32,151 nucleotides of DNA from Candidatus Zixiibacteriota bacterium. Lineage in GTDB: Bacteria; Zixibacteria; MSB-5A5; UBA10806; 4484-95. Below the pieces are notes generated by a model that was not told the origin of the DNA, made no database searches, and worked only from the letters and a program-made list of their open reading frames with translations. This document shows positions 1 to 8,796 of this stretch, one piece after another. The position numbers and the translations under genes were made by a program. Position 1 is the stretch's first letter. Every line of letters starts with the position of its first letter. The DNA is taken from NCBI GenBank assembly GCA_012517955.1, contig JAAYTW010000209.1, forward strand, positions 1 through 32,151, read 5' to 3'.

Positions 1-669
1 AACGACAACGGCGCCGTTTTCGGGAAAGTCAGCATTCAGTATATGATAATTTTTAATCTTAACGCCGAACTTTTTATAGATATCGGCGAAATGACATGTT
101 TCGGATGGGGCGTACGAAAAGAAACCGTTATCGCCGAGTATTTTCATGACCTCCTGCGATTTTCCCAGCGAATATGCGTAAACGACCGGAATGTAATTGG
201 CCCGGATGCAGGCATCGACGAATTCTAAAATTCGACATTTAGAATAATTGACATCGGGGAAATTAAATATCCTTTTGCCGAAGGTTGTATCCATAAACAG
301 GATATCGCATTGATGGATTTTGGCCGGCGGACAGATTTCGTTATGGCCGAGTTTAAAGTCACCCGTGTAAACAATTTTCTGGCCGTCATGTTCTACGATG
401 AATTGCGCCGAACCCAATATATGGCCGGCCGATTCCACTCTTATTTTATCGCTGCCGAAGCGATAAGTCGCGCCATATTCCAACGTCGTTTCTTCAAAAT
501 CACCGATACGGCGTCGGGCAAGGGCCAGGGTGGGAGCAGTACCGAAAATTCGCTGGTGATTTCTGAGATGATCCGAGTGGGCATGGCTTACGAACGCCGC
601 CGCTTTTTTTCGGGTCGGGTCGATAAAAATATGTTCGCCGATTCGGATTCCGCAGTTTAATTCAATCAA
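1..669 (-). CDS. MBL-fold metallo-hydrolase, beta-CASP/exonuclease-like (YSH1/COG1236-like), 3' end truncated by the window edge
   Basis: Hand translation of the minus strand from a TTG at 669 is open to the window edge: LIELNCGIRIGEHIFIDPTRKKAAAFVSHAHSDHLRNHQ...ESAGHILGSAQFIVEHDGQKIVYTGDFKLGHNE...DTTFGKRIFNFP. It contains HxHxDH, H-x-LGSAQ and YTGDF motifs. Absent from the ORF track because it is open-ended; start TTG overlaps the TGA of the upstream gene. Confidence 0.8.
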   Translation of the reverse strand, partial: MIELNCGIRIGEHIFIDPTRKKAAAFVSHAHSDHLRNHQRIFGTAPTLALARRRIGDFEETTLEYGATYRFGSDKIRVESAGHILGSAQFIVEHDGQKIVYTGDFKLGHNEICPPAKIHQCDILFMDTTFGKRIFNFPDVNYSKCRILEFVDACIRANYIPVVYAYSLGKSQEVMKILGDNGFFSYAPSETCHFADIYKKFGVKIKNYHILNADFPENGAVVV

Positions 670-1148
670 AGCTTATAGCCAATCTGCCGCAGGAACTTTT
701 TCCGTTCCGTTTTTTGGGTTTCGTTTTCGATTCCCTTGGGGGCGTAGCCATCGACGACCCCTACTATGCCTCCGCCTAATTCAGACCGCGCCACCAGCAC
801 TTGTATTGGATTGGCAGTCGCGCAAAATAGATTCACGATTTCAGGCACGTTACGAATCGAAGTGAGGAAATTCAGCGGATAAGCATCTTTAATGAAGATA
901 ACGAAGCTATGGCCGGCTCCGATTTCCATCAGGGTATCAATTGCCGATTTTACAAGTTCGCTATCATTGCCCTCATGCCGAATAAGGCAAGGGCCGGAGG
1001 CTTCCGAAAATGCTAATCCGAATTTTACCCTGGGGCAGCCATTGACCAGCGCCTCATAAAGGTCTTCCGTCGTTTTAATGAAATGAGATTGCCCGATAAT
1101 GATATTTGCCCCTTCCGGGACTTTTACGTTTACTGCCTTAATTTCCAT
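666..1148 (-). CDS. adenosine-specific kinase family protein (PF04008-like)
   Basis: 160-aa ORF with family-like sequence MEIKAVNVKVPEGANIIIGQSHFIKTTEDLYEAL...KFGLAFSEASGPCLIR...GHSFVIFIKDAYPLNFL...VCATANPIQVLVA-type core; GGAGGAA ribosome-binding site just upstream. Confidence 0.8.
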   Translation of the reverse strand: MEIKAVNVKVPEGANIIIGQSHFIKTTEDLYEALVNGCPRVKFGLAFSEASGPCLIRHEGNDSELVKSAIDTLMEIGAGHSFVIFIKDAYPLNFLTSIRNVPEIVNLFCATANPIQVLVARSELGGGIVGVVDGYAPKGIENETQKTERKKFLRQIGYKL

Positions 1149-1204
1149 AACAATTCCTCCGATTTATCAGGCGTTTTTATCCAATAGAAAATCGCATTGG
1201 TTAT

Positions 1205-1233
1205 ATAATACAATCAATCTGGGATATGGTAAA
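1205..1233 (-). promoter_or_regulatory. putative sigma70-type promoter for the adenosine-specific kinase/MBL gene pair
   Basis: On the minus strand: TTTACC - 17 nt - TATTAT, about 60 nt upstream of the ATG at 1148 and in the gap after the rluD-like gene. Confidence 0.4.
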
Positions 1234-1243
1234 GTTTATTTTA

Positions 1244-2230
1244 TTAGTCTGATTCCAAAATATCGATTACGGCTTGGATATCTTTCGGCAATTCGCTGTC
1301 AAACGACATGGTTCGGCCGGTTATCGGATGGTCGAAACGCAATTTGGTTGCGTGCAGGGCTTGCCGAGAGATGACCCCCAAAATACTCATTCCCAGCCGA
1401 CGGTCTTTGGCAGATAATTTTAAAACAGCCTTCGCCCTTCCGCCATAGGTGGGGTCTCCTATAACCGGATTGCCGAAATAGGCCAGATGAACGCGTATTT
1501 GATGCGTTCGCCCCGTGCCGAGCCTTATTTGTAATAATTCCCCGACAGAGTATTTTTTTTGGACCTCATAGAAGGTAAGCGCTTGGCGCTGTCCTTTTCC
1601 GAAAACCTTCATTTTCTTGCGGTCATCGGGGGCTCTTCCCAGGGGGAGGTCAATTTCGCCTTTTGTTGATGGCATCTTGCCCCATACAACCGCGGTATAA
1701 GTGCGTTCGATATCTCTTGCTTTTAAGGCAGATTGAAGCTTGGCTAATGTTTGTTCGGTTTTGGCGACTACAAGCAATCCGGATGTATCTTTGTCTAATC
1801 GATGAACCAAGCCCGGTCTCAATTTATCGTCGAGATTTTTTAAGCCTGCGAAATGATGCAAAACGGCGTTTATCAGCGTTCCGGTATAATTCCCGGCTGC
1901 CGGATGACAAACCATACCGGCAGGTTTATCGATTACCATTAAGTATTCGTCTTCGAAAACGATATTGAGAGGGATATCCTCCGGGGTCGCTTCAATGGGC
2001 GGCGGGCTGATTATCTTTATAATGACCTGTTCACCCGGTTTTACTTTATGGGAAGCTTTGGCGGTTTTGCCGTTAATCGTGATATTGCCGGAAGCCGCCA
2101 ATTTAGTAAAGTAACTTCGGGATAACCCTTCGATTTTGTGAGCGCAAAATATATCCAGCCTGGTTTCCGCCTCTTCGAAGGGGACGATAATTTTCAACAC
2201 GGGTTCGGTCATAATGTTAAAAATCCGCAA
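1244..2230 (-). CDS. rluD: RluA/RluD family 23S rRNA pseudouridine synthase with N-terminal S4 domain
   Basis: S4-like N-terminus (RLDIFCAHKIEGLSRSYFTKLAASGNITING) and catalytic GLVHRLDKDTSGLLVVAKT; GTGRTHQIRVHLA. The real start may be the internal ATG near 2212. Confidence 0.92.
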   Translation of the reverse strand: MRIFNIMTEPVLKIIVPFEEAETRLDIFCAHKIEGLSRSYFTKLAASGNITINGKTAKASHKVKPGEQVIIKIISPPPIEATPEDIPLNIVFEDEYLMVIDKPAGMVCHPAAGNYTGTLINAVLHHFAGLKNLDDKLRPGLVHRLDKDTSGLLVVAKTEQTLAKLQSALKARDIERTYTAVVWGKMPSTKGEIDLPLGRAPDDRKKMKVFGKGQRQALTFYEVQKKYSVGELLQIRLGTGRTHQIRVHLAYFGNPVIGDPTYGGRAKAVLKLSAKDRRLGMSILGVISRQALHATKLRFDHPITGRTMSFDSELPKDIQAVIDILESD

Positions 2231-2265
2231 CGGTATACGCGCGGAAATATAATTTGAAGCATTAT

Positions 2266-2814
2266 TTACGTCGGTGAAGAAGACGGGGGATTTGCAGCCG
2301 GTTTTTTCATCTTATCGCCTTTTAATAACAAATAGAAGATAAAGCCGACTAAACCAACGGTTAAAGCTATATCGGCAATATTGAATATGTACCATCTATT
2401 GAGTTCAAATTCTTTAAAAAAAAGAAAGCCGCCGGTTTTGATATCTGGAATGTCAATATCTATGAAATCGACCACCTGTCCGTAAGCAATTCGATCAATG
2501 AAATTGCCAATCGCGCCGCCAACGACCATCGCCAAAACCGTTGTGACGATTTTATTCGAGCTATGGGTTTTAATCATGTAGATTATTATTACCACGGCCG
2601 CGGCAAATGATATGACGGAATAAAAAATGATATTGCCCAATTTGATTCCGAATGCCCCGCCCTGATTGTAAACGAACGTAAATTTAATAAAATCGCCGAG
2701 CACTTGAACGGAATCGCCGGGTAATAGAAATCGACGGATCAGTATTTTGCTTATTTGGTCAGCCAGGGCGATTGCAATAGCCAGAATAAAGTAAGGCCTA
2801 AGTTCAGGCTTCAC
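2266..2814 (-). CDS. lspA: lipoprotein signal peptidase (signal peptidase II)
   Basis: Four hydrophobic segments; motifs FTFVYNQGGAFG, GGAIGNFIDRIAYGQVVDFID and FNIADIALTVG. The track start at 2850 is probably too long; GTG at 2814 (VKPELRPYF...) leaves only a short overlap with the upstream gene. Confidence 0.95.
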   Translation of the reverse strand: MKPELRPYFILAIAIALADQISKILIRRFLLPGDSVQVLGDFIKFTFVYNQGGAFGIKLGNIIFYSVISFAAAVVIIIYMIKTHSSNKIVTTVLAMVVGGAIGNFIDRIAYGQVVDFIDIDIPDIKTGGFLFFKEFELNRWYIFNIADIALTVGLVGFIFYLLLKGDKMKKPAANPPSSSPT

Positions 2815-3199
2815 GATGTTTTCGCCGCTCCTCTGCCTCTTTACAATCAATACACATCCTGGCGTGAGGAACCGCCTCGAGCCGGGCCGGGTCGATTGGC
2901 TTGCCGCATTCGCTGCAAATGCCGTAAGTGTTGTTTCTTATGCGGCGAAGGGCTTCATCGATATGATAAAGCAATCTTCCCGATTTTGACGCGAACAAGA
3001 ATGCTTTTTCGCGTTCCATCGCGTCTGTTCCCTGGTCGGCCATATGATACGAATACGATGAAAGGTCACCGGTAATTTCCTTTAAGGTCGTATCCATGGC
3101 GTTTTTTTTAAGAATTCCAAGTTCTTCGACCAGTTGGGCTCGTTTTTCCAGCAGAAGTTTTTCGTACTTTTTAAGATCGGCTTTTTTCAAGATTGCCAC
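2804..3199 (-). CDS. TraR/DksA family zinc-finger transcriptional regulator
   Basis: Contains YGICSECGKPIDPARLEAVPHARMCIDCKEAEE, a C4-type DksA/TraR zinc finger, after a helical hairpin. Confidence 0.9.
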   Translation of the reverse strand: MAILKKADLKKYEKLLLEKRAQLVEELGILKKNAMDTTLKEITGDLSSYSYHMADQGTDAMEREKAFLFASKSGRLLYHIDEALRRIRNNTYGICSECGKPIDPARLEAVPHARMCIDCKEAEERRKHREA

Positions 3200-3221
3200 C
3201 TCGGTAAGATTGTTTGCTTTT

Positions 3222-6200
3222 TCAACCAGCCTTCGTTATAGCTATTTCGGTTTGGACTCCGTTGATATCCCAAGTTTGTTTTGTTTCTTTATTGGTGTCG
3301 TTAGTGATTTCGACAGCCAAAGTTTCGTTCTTTAAGTAATCTTCAAATAAAGCCAAAGCCTTGTCGGCTTCCGGTGATTTAGATATCCCAAGTTTTATCC
3401 TGTCAACGACTTCCAAGCCCGCGCTTTTACGCATATTCTGTATTTTATTTACCAATTCTCTGGCAAATCCTTCCGCCAGAAGTTGCTCATCTAAGGCCAG
3501 GTCGATAGCCACTTTCAGTTTGCTATCGGCGGCGGCCGCATATCCGGTTGCCGGTGATACTTTAAGCGCAATTTCGTTTTGGGTCAACATTTTTTCGAAG
3601 CCGTCAATCATCAATTTTATTTCGCCGTCCGCCTGAAAAGCCGCCGTTTGTTTATCGGTCATATTCTTGATGGCTTCGGCGATTTTGGGCGCCAAGGGTC
3701 CGAATTTGGGGCCGATTTCTTTAAAAATCGGCTGGGCTTTCAGCGATACATATTTCTGGCCATCGCTTGTAAACTCAATGTTTTTGATATTCAATTCTTC
3801 CAGGATAATATGATAGAGTTTATCCAACCCTGCCGGCGGTTTGCCGGTTTCGTTTATGACAATCATTCTGGCCAAAGGCTGACGAATTTTAACATTGGCG
3901 TCTTTTCGCGCGGCCCGGCCCAAACTGACTATATTTTCGGCCTGAGCCATGATATAATCCAAATTTTTATCGATTTTATTTTTATCGGCGACCGGGAAAT
4001 CGCAGTGATGCACCGATTCGGGGCTTCCTTTAATATGTTCTGTCAACCGTAGATAAATATCTTCAGCCATAAATGGCGAAACGGGGGCCATAAGTTTACA
4101 TGTCGTCAACAGGGATTCGTACAGGACCGAATAGGCGGTTAATTTATCATCGCTCATCTGAGCGCCCCAGAATCGTTTGCGCGAACGTTTAATCCACCAG
4201 TTAGATAATTCGTCGATAACGAAATTAGTCAGATGGCGCGTTACTCTTGTATAGTCGAAGTTATCGTAAGCTTCAGCGCAGTTGATAATAAGGCCATTAA
4301 GCCTTGATATAAGCCAGCGGTCGAGAATCGGCAGTTCGGCCGGAAGCTGCCAGGATGGGTCAAAACGGTCAATATCGGCATATAAAGCGAAGAATGAAAA
4401 GCTGTTTTGCAGGGTCGAGAAATATTTCCGGAGGACTTCAACCACGCCGTTTTCATCGAAGCGTTTGGGAAGCCATAACTGTGATGAATTCATCAGGTAC
4501 CAGCGAAGGACATCGGCCCCATATTTGTTTAAAATCATTTTAGGATCGACGACATTGCCGATATGCTTCGACATCTTTTTGCCTTCGAGGTCCAACACCA
4601 GGTTATTAACGACGCATCTTTTATAGCTGGAACGGCCGCTAACAAAAACGCTTATCGCCAACATCGAATAAAACCAGCCGCGCGTTTGGTCGAGTCCTTC
4701 GGCGATAAATTCACCCGGGAAATATTTAATTTCGAATTCATCTTTATTTTCAAAAGGATAGTGTACTTGACCGTAGGGCATTGAACCGGAATCGAACCAG
4801 GCGTCGATAACTTCCTTTACCCGGTTCATGGCCTGCCCGCAAGATGAGCATTTCAGCTCAATAGCGTCGACGAACGGCCTATGCAAGTCTAAATTATCGG
4901 GAAAATTGACCGCCTCTTTCTTGAGCTGTTCGATACTGCCAATCGCCGTTTCTTTACCGCATCCTTGACATATCCAAATCGGGAGAGGAGTGCCCCAATA
5001 ACGTTCTCGGGATAAAGCCCAATCAACATTGTTTTCCAGCCATTCGCCGAAACGCCCTGAACCGATTTCAGGTGGATACCATTGGATTGCTTTGTTGGCT
5101 TCAATCATTTTATCTTTAAAGGCGGTTGTTTTTACATACCATGAACTGCGGGCGTAATATAGAAGCGGCGTGTCGCATCGCCAGCAGAATGGATAAGAGT
5201 GAGTGTAGTTTTCGGTTTTATAGAGAAGTTTTCTGTTATTCAATTCTTTGTTGATTTCGGGGTCGGCTTGTTTGACGAACAGGCCGGCCCAGGGCGTAAC
5301 CTTGTTGATGAAACTTCCTTTGGTATCGACCGCTTGGACGACCGGCAAATTATATTTCCGCCCGAGTTCGAAATCATCCTCGCCGAATGCGGGAGCTATA
5401 TGCACGATTCCGGTTCCATCTTCCATAGTCACAAAATCGCCCAGTGTTGCGTAACAGGCATCGACGACTTCATCGGCCATATAGGGGAAAAGCGGCTCAT
5501 ACTTGGTTTTCTCGTAGTAACTTCCTGAATGTTCCTCGATTATTTCATAATCGCCGATTAGAACGCCCAGCCGAGCCCTGGCCAAGATTAGTTTTTCGTT
5601 GTTATGTTTTACGGTAACATAAGTTTCATCGGCGGCCATGGCCACGGCCACGTTGGAAAGCAGTGTCCAGGGAGTCGTGGTCCAAACAAGAAAAAAAGTA
5701 TCCGGTTTATCTTTAAGCCTGATTTTCACATAAATGGAGGGTTCGGTGATGTCCTGATAGCCTTGGGCCACCTCGTGTGACGATAAAGCGGTACCGCAGC
5801 GAGGGCACCAAGGAACAATCTTGTGCCCGCGATAAAGCAATCCGGCATCATGGAATTTTTTTAAAATCCACCAGACTGTTTCAATATAGTCGTTGGTGTA
5901 TGTTATATAGGGGTGTTCCAGGTCTATCCAATAACCGAGCTTACGGGTGAATTCGTCCCATTCGGATTTAAAACGGAAAACAGATTCTTTGCATTTCTGA
6001 TTAAAATTCTCGATGCCGTATTTTTCAATTTGCTCTTTAGATTCCAGTCCAAGTTGTTTTTCCACATCGAGTTCCACGGGCAGTCCATGCGTATCCCAGC
6101 CGGCTTTTCGTTCAACCAGATAACCTTTCATGCTCTGATATCTACAGGCGCAATCCTTGATGGTTCTGGCCAGGGCATGGCCCGCATGGGGGAGGCCGTT

Positions 6201-6362
6201 AGCGGTTGGGGGGCCTTCGTAAAAGACGTAGCGGGGAGCGTTTTGGCGCAGCCGCAAAGATTTCTTAAATATATCTTTAGATTCCCAGTATTCGAGAATC
6301 GAATTTTCTAATTTGGGAAAATTGAACCCTTCATCGTACTGACGGTACATCACACAACCCAT
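3222..6362 (-). CDS. ileS: isoleucyl-tRNA synthetase, long (type 2/eukaryotic-like) form
   Basis: 1046 aa; LPHAGHALARTIKD (HxGH), GWDTHGLPVE, KMSKHIGNVVDP (KMSK) and anticodon-binding region DRWLISRLN. Confidence 0.95.
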   Translation of the reverse strand: MGCVMYRQYDEGFNFPKLENSILEYWESKDIFKKSLRLRQNAPRYVFYEGPPTANGLPHAGHALARTIKDCACRYQSMKGYLVERKAGWDTHGLPVELDVEKQLGLESKEQIEKYGIENFNQKCKESVFRFKSEWDEFTRKLGYWIDLEHPYITYTNDYIETVWWILKKFHDAGLLYRGHKIVPWCPRCGTALSSHEVAQGYQDITEPSIYVKIRLKDKPDTFFLVWTTTPWTLLSNVAVAMAADETYVTVKHNNEKLILARARLGVLIGDYEIIEEHSGSYYEKTKYEPLFPYMADEVVDACYATLGDFVTMEDGTGIVHIAPAFGEDDFELGRKYNLPVVQAVDTKGSFINKVTPWAGLFVKQADPEINKELNNRKLLYKTENYTHSYPFCWRCDTPLLYYARSSWYVKTTAFKDKMIEANKAIQWYPPEIGSGRFGEWLENNVDWALSRERYWGTPLPIWICQGCGKETAIGSIEQLKKEAVNFPDNLDLHRPFVDAIELKCSSCGQAMNRVKEVIDAWFDSGSMPYGQVHYPFENKDEFEIKYFPGEFIAEGLDQTRGWFYSMLAISVFVSGRSSYKRCVVNNLVLDLEGKKMSKHIGNVVDPKMILNKYGADVLRWYLMNSSQLWLPKRFDENGVVEVLRKYFSTLQNSFSFFALYADIDRFDPSWQLPAELPILDRWLISRLNGLIINCAEAYDNFDYTRVTRHLTNFVIDELSNWWIKRSRKRFWGAQMSDDKLTAYSVLYESLLTTCKLMAPVSPFMAEDIYLRLTEHIKGSPESVHHCDFPVADKNKIDKNLDYIMAQAENIVSLGRAARKDANVKIRQPLARMIVINETGKPPAGLDKLYHIILEELNIKNIEFTSDGQKYVSLKAQPIFKEIGPKFGPLAPKIAEAIKNMTDKQTAAFQADGEIKLMIDGFEKMLTQNEIALKVSPATGYAAAADSKLKVAIDLALDEQLLAEGFARELVNKIQNMRKSAGLEVVDRIKLGISKSPEADKALALFEDYLKNETLAVEITNDTNKETKQTWDINGVQTEIAITKAG

Positions 6363-6371
6363 TCTAAGAAT

Positions 6372-7196
6372 TTAGGACATTCTCTCCACTATTTTTTCTA
6401 TAAGTCTTGATAGTTTCGGTCCGGCGATTTCGGCGACGGCCACGATTTTTTGATGCGAACAAGCTTCCAAAGCATCCGGTAATCCCATGTCTGTAACAAC
6501 GGAGAAACCGAGCACCTTTGTTCCCTGATGGCGCGCCACGATAACTTCGGGCACAGTCGACATTCCCACCAGGTCCCCGCCCAGAATTCGCATCATCCGA
6601 TATTCGGCGGCGGTTTCCAAGGTCGGGCCCGTTACGCCCACATATACGCCTTTTTGAATCGGTATTTTTTCGTCTATCGATACTTGAATAGCCAGATTGC
6701 GTAAATCCATATCGTAGGCATTGAACATATCAGGGAAACGCGGTCCCATAGTGTCGTCGTTTTTGCCTATCAGCGGATTATCTCCTTGGAAATTGATATG
6801 ATCGGTCATAAGGACGATATCGCCTTTGTTGAACTGCGGATTCAAGCCGCCGGCCGCATTGGATACAATCAAAGTTTCGATTCCCAGGGCTTTCATTACG
6901 CGAACGGGAAAAGTCACCTGTTTTAGAGTATAACCTTCATACAGATGAAAACGTCCTTCCATGGCGACGACTCTTTTGCCGCCGACCATGCCAATCAGCA
7001 ATTTGCCGGCGTGGCTTTCGACCGTAGAAACGGGGAAATGGGGTATCTGGTCGTAGGGAATTTCAAACTCGCGCTTAACCGCTTTGGCCAGTCCTCCCAA
7101 TCCCGTGCCCAGAATAATCCCCAGCTTTGGGGAATCCTTGGTTTTGGTTCTGATAAAACCGACGGCTTCATCAATCATCTGTTTAAGGTTTTCCAT
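6372..7196 (-). CDS. purine nucleoside phosphorylase (trimeric PNP type)
   Basis: LGIILGTGLGGLAKAV, MEGRFHLYEGY, VSNAAGGLNP, GDIVLMTDHIN, GPTLETAAEYRMMRILGGDLVGMSTVPEVIVARH. Confidence 0.93.
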   Translation of the reverse strand: MENLKQMIDEAVGFIRTKTKDSPKLGIILGTGLGGLAKAVKREFEIPYDQIPHFPVSTVESHAGKLLIGMVGGKRVVAMEGRFHLYEGYTLKQVTFPVRVMKALGIETLIVSNAAGGLNPQFNKGDIVLMTDHINFQGDNPLIGKNDDTMGPRFPDMFNAYDMDLRNLAIQVSIDEKIPIQKGVYVGVTGPTLETAAEYRMMRILGGDLVGMSTVPEVIVARHQGTKVLGFSVVTDMGLPDALEACSHQKIVAVAEIAGPKLSRLIEKIVERMS

Positions 7197-7200
7197 GTGG

Positions 7201-7821
7201 TTACTCCTTCGATATATCGCGCGGCCTGCCCTGTCGAAATCTGTCTTCTAAATTGGGGGGCAATTCGGCGGTGTTATTCATGTTACGCTTGAATTCATCG
7301 ACTACCCGATCAACGTCATTATCAGTCAATTCGGGTTTTTTCTTAAGAACGATATTTCTATCATCCTGTTCAGCCTGTTTTTCCATCAATTCTAAAAGCT
7401 TTTGTTCCGATTCCAGCAGGGAACGGAAATTGACTAAAAAAGAGGCTTTCTGGCTTTTCAGAGCCGAATATTCCTGGCGAAGCTCCGAAACCTTTTCATA
7501 GGCTTCTTGAATAATCCGTTCGGCTTCATCGTTGGCCCGGCGAAGCATGAGCTCGGCTTTTTCTTGGGCGGCGTTTTTCATTTGCTCGGCGGTTTCCTGG
7601 GTGGCCACCAGGGTATTTTGTAGGGCCGATTCGATTTTCGCGTAGGATGTGATACGTTCCTGCGCCTGGTTTAATTTATCTTTGAGTTCGTGATTTTCTT
7701 TCGCCAGTTCTTCCATTTCTTCGGATATCATTTCCAAAAAGGAAATAACTTCGTCTTTGTCATACCCGCGGAAAGCGTTGCTGAACTCATGTTTTCTTAC
7801 TTCCAGAGGCGTGATTTTCAT
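7201..7821 (-). CDS. DivIVA domain-containing coiled-coil protein
   Basis: MKITPLEVRKHEFSNAFRGYDKDEVISFLEMISEEMEEL is a typical DivIVA N-terminus. Start taken at 7821, preceded by AAAGGAGG, rather than the track start at 7836. Confidence 0.9.
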   Translation of the reverse strand: MKITPLEVRKHEFSNAFRGYDKDEVISFLEMISEEMEELAKENHELKDKLNQAQERITSYAKIESALQNTLVATQETAEQMKNAAQEKAELMLRRANDEAERIIQEAYEKVSELRQEYSALKSQKASFLVNFRSLLESEQKLLELMEKQAEQDDRNIVLKKKPELTDNDVDRVVDEFKRNMNNTAELPPNLEDRFRQGRPRDISKE

Positions 7822-7841
7822 TGGGCCTCCTTTCATATGGC

Positions 7842-8570
7842 CTAAAGACCGCCGGGGTTTTCCGGCGTACCATCACCGTATTTCCTAACCCCGAAAATGG
7901 CGGTTCCAATTCTTAATTCCGTGCTTCCATATTTAATAGCGTATTCCAGGTCATCGGACATACCCATAGATAATATATCGATACTTTCTCCAAATTCACT
8001 TTTTAATTGGGCGAACAATGTTTGAGCGGACGCGAACGCTTTTTCAATTTCATTTTTGTTATCAGTAAAGGGTCCGATGGTCATCAACCCGCGCAAATTA
8101 AGGTTTTCCATTTTATTTATCTGGCGCGCGGCCGATATGACATCCCCCGGCATAAATCCGAATTTGCTCGATTCGCCGCTGGAATTAACCTCCAGCAAGA
8201 CATCAACACGCTTGTTTTCGGATACGGCTTCCCGAGATACCGTTTGAGCTAATTTAAGGCTGTCGATGGATTCGATAATATCGAATAGTCTGACCGCCGG
8301 TTTGGCTTTATTGGTTTGAAGATGGCCAATCATGTGCCATCCGGCCTGGAATCCCTGTTCGATGAATTTCGGTATTTTAGCGGATGCTTCCTGCACTCTG
8401 TTTTCTCCGAAAGCGGTTATGCCGGCTTGATAAGCCATAATGATTCTTTCGATTGCCACGGTTTTTGATACGGCGACGAGCAAGAGTTCGTCTCGTCGGC
8501 GTCCGAATTCGCGGCAAGCGTTTTCAATTCTGCGTTCGAGCTGTTTGAGGTTGCTTTTTATCTGGTCCAT
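7842..8570 (-). CDS. yggS: YggS/PROSC family pyridoxal-phosphate homeostasis protein
   Basis: LLLVAVSKTVAIERI...GITAFGENRVQEA...WHMIGHLQTNK...LRGLMTIGPF...LSMGMSDDLEYAIKYGSTELRIGTAIFG. Confidence 0.95.
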   Translation of the reverse strand: MDQIKSNLKQLERRIENACREFGRRRDELLLVAVSKTVAIERIIMAYQAGITAFGENRVQEASAKIPKFIEQGFQAGWHMIGHLQTNKAKPAVRLFDIIESIDSLKLAQTVSREAVSENKRVDVLLEVNSSGESSKFGFMPGDVISAARQINKMENLNLRGLMTIGPFTDNKNEIEKAFASAQTLFAQLKSEFGESIDILSMGMSDDLEYAIKYGSTELRIGTAIFGVRKYGDGTPENPGGL

Positions 8571-8591
8571 ATGCTTCAGACATAACCTTAT

Positions 8592-8620
8592 ATATTATCT
8601 ATAGTCAAATGTTTTTGCAA
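8592..8620 (-). promoter_or_regulatory. possible promoter for the yggS-divIVA-PNP-ileS minus-strand cluster
   Basis: Minus strand TTGCAA - 17 nt - TAATAT in the AT-rich divergent intergenic region. Only a moderate consensus match. Confidence 0.3.
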
Positions 8621-8796
8621 TACATTTTCTGCCTTCTTGTGGAAAGACACGGCATCTTTTCCGTACCGGATTAGTCCGGTCAGGCCGTAAAATCGATTAC
8701 TTTGAGATTTATGCTTCAAGTTTTTAATCTTTTTCCGATAAACCTATTAGGCTGTTTCGAAACGAAACGTTATCAATTTCAAGGAGGATACCGGAT

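Noticed and set aside
310-660. 116-aa plus-strand ORF at the left end
   Set aside because: Antisense to the MBL-fold gene, whose motifs are clear on the minus strand.
3579-4052. 157-aa plus-strand ORF antisense to ileS, and similar antisense ORFs (e.g. 5913-6311, 10768-11112, 14925-15512)
   Set aside because: They lie opposite well-supported genes, lack RBS and family features, and are explained by codon usage of the true strand.
8754-8768. GTTTCGAAAC palindrome followed by GAAAC upstream of the coiled-coil gene
   Set aside because: Short palindrome with no recognised regulator motif and only one occurrence noticed; not enough for an operator call.
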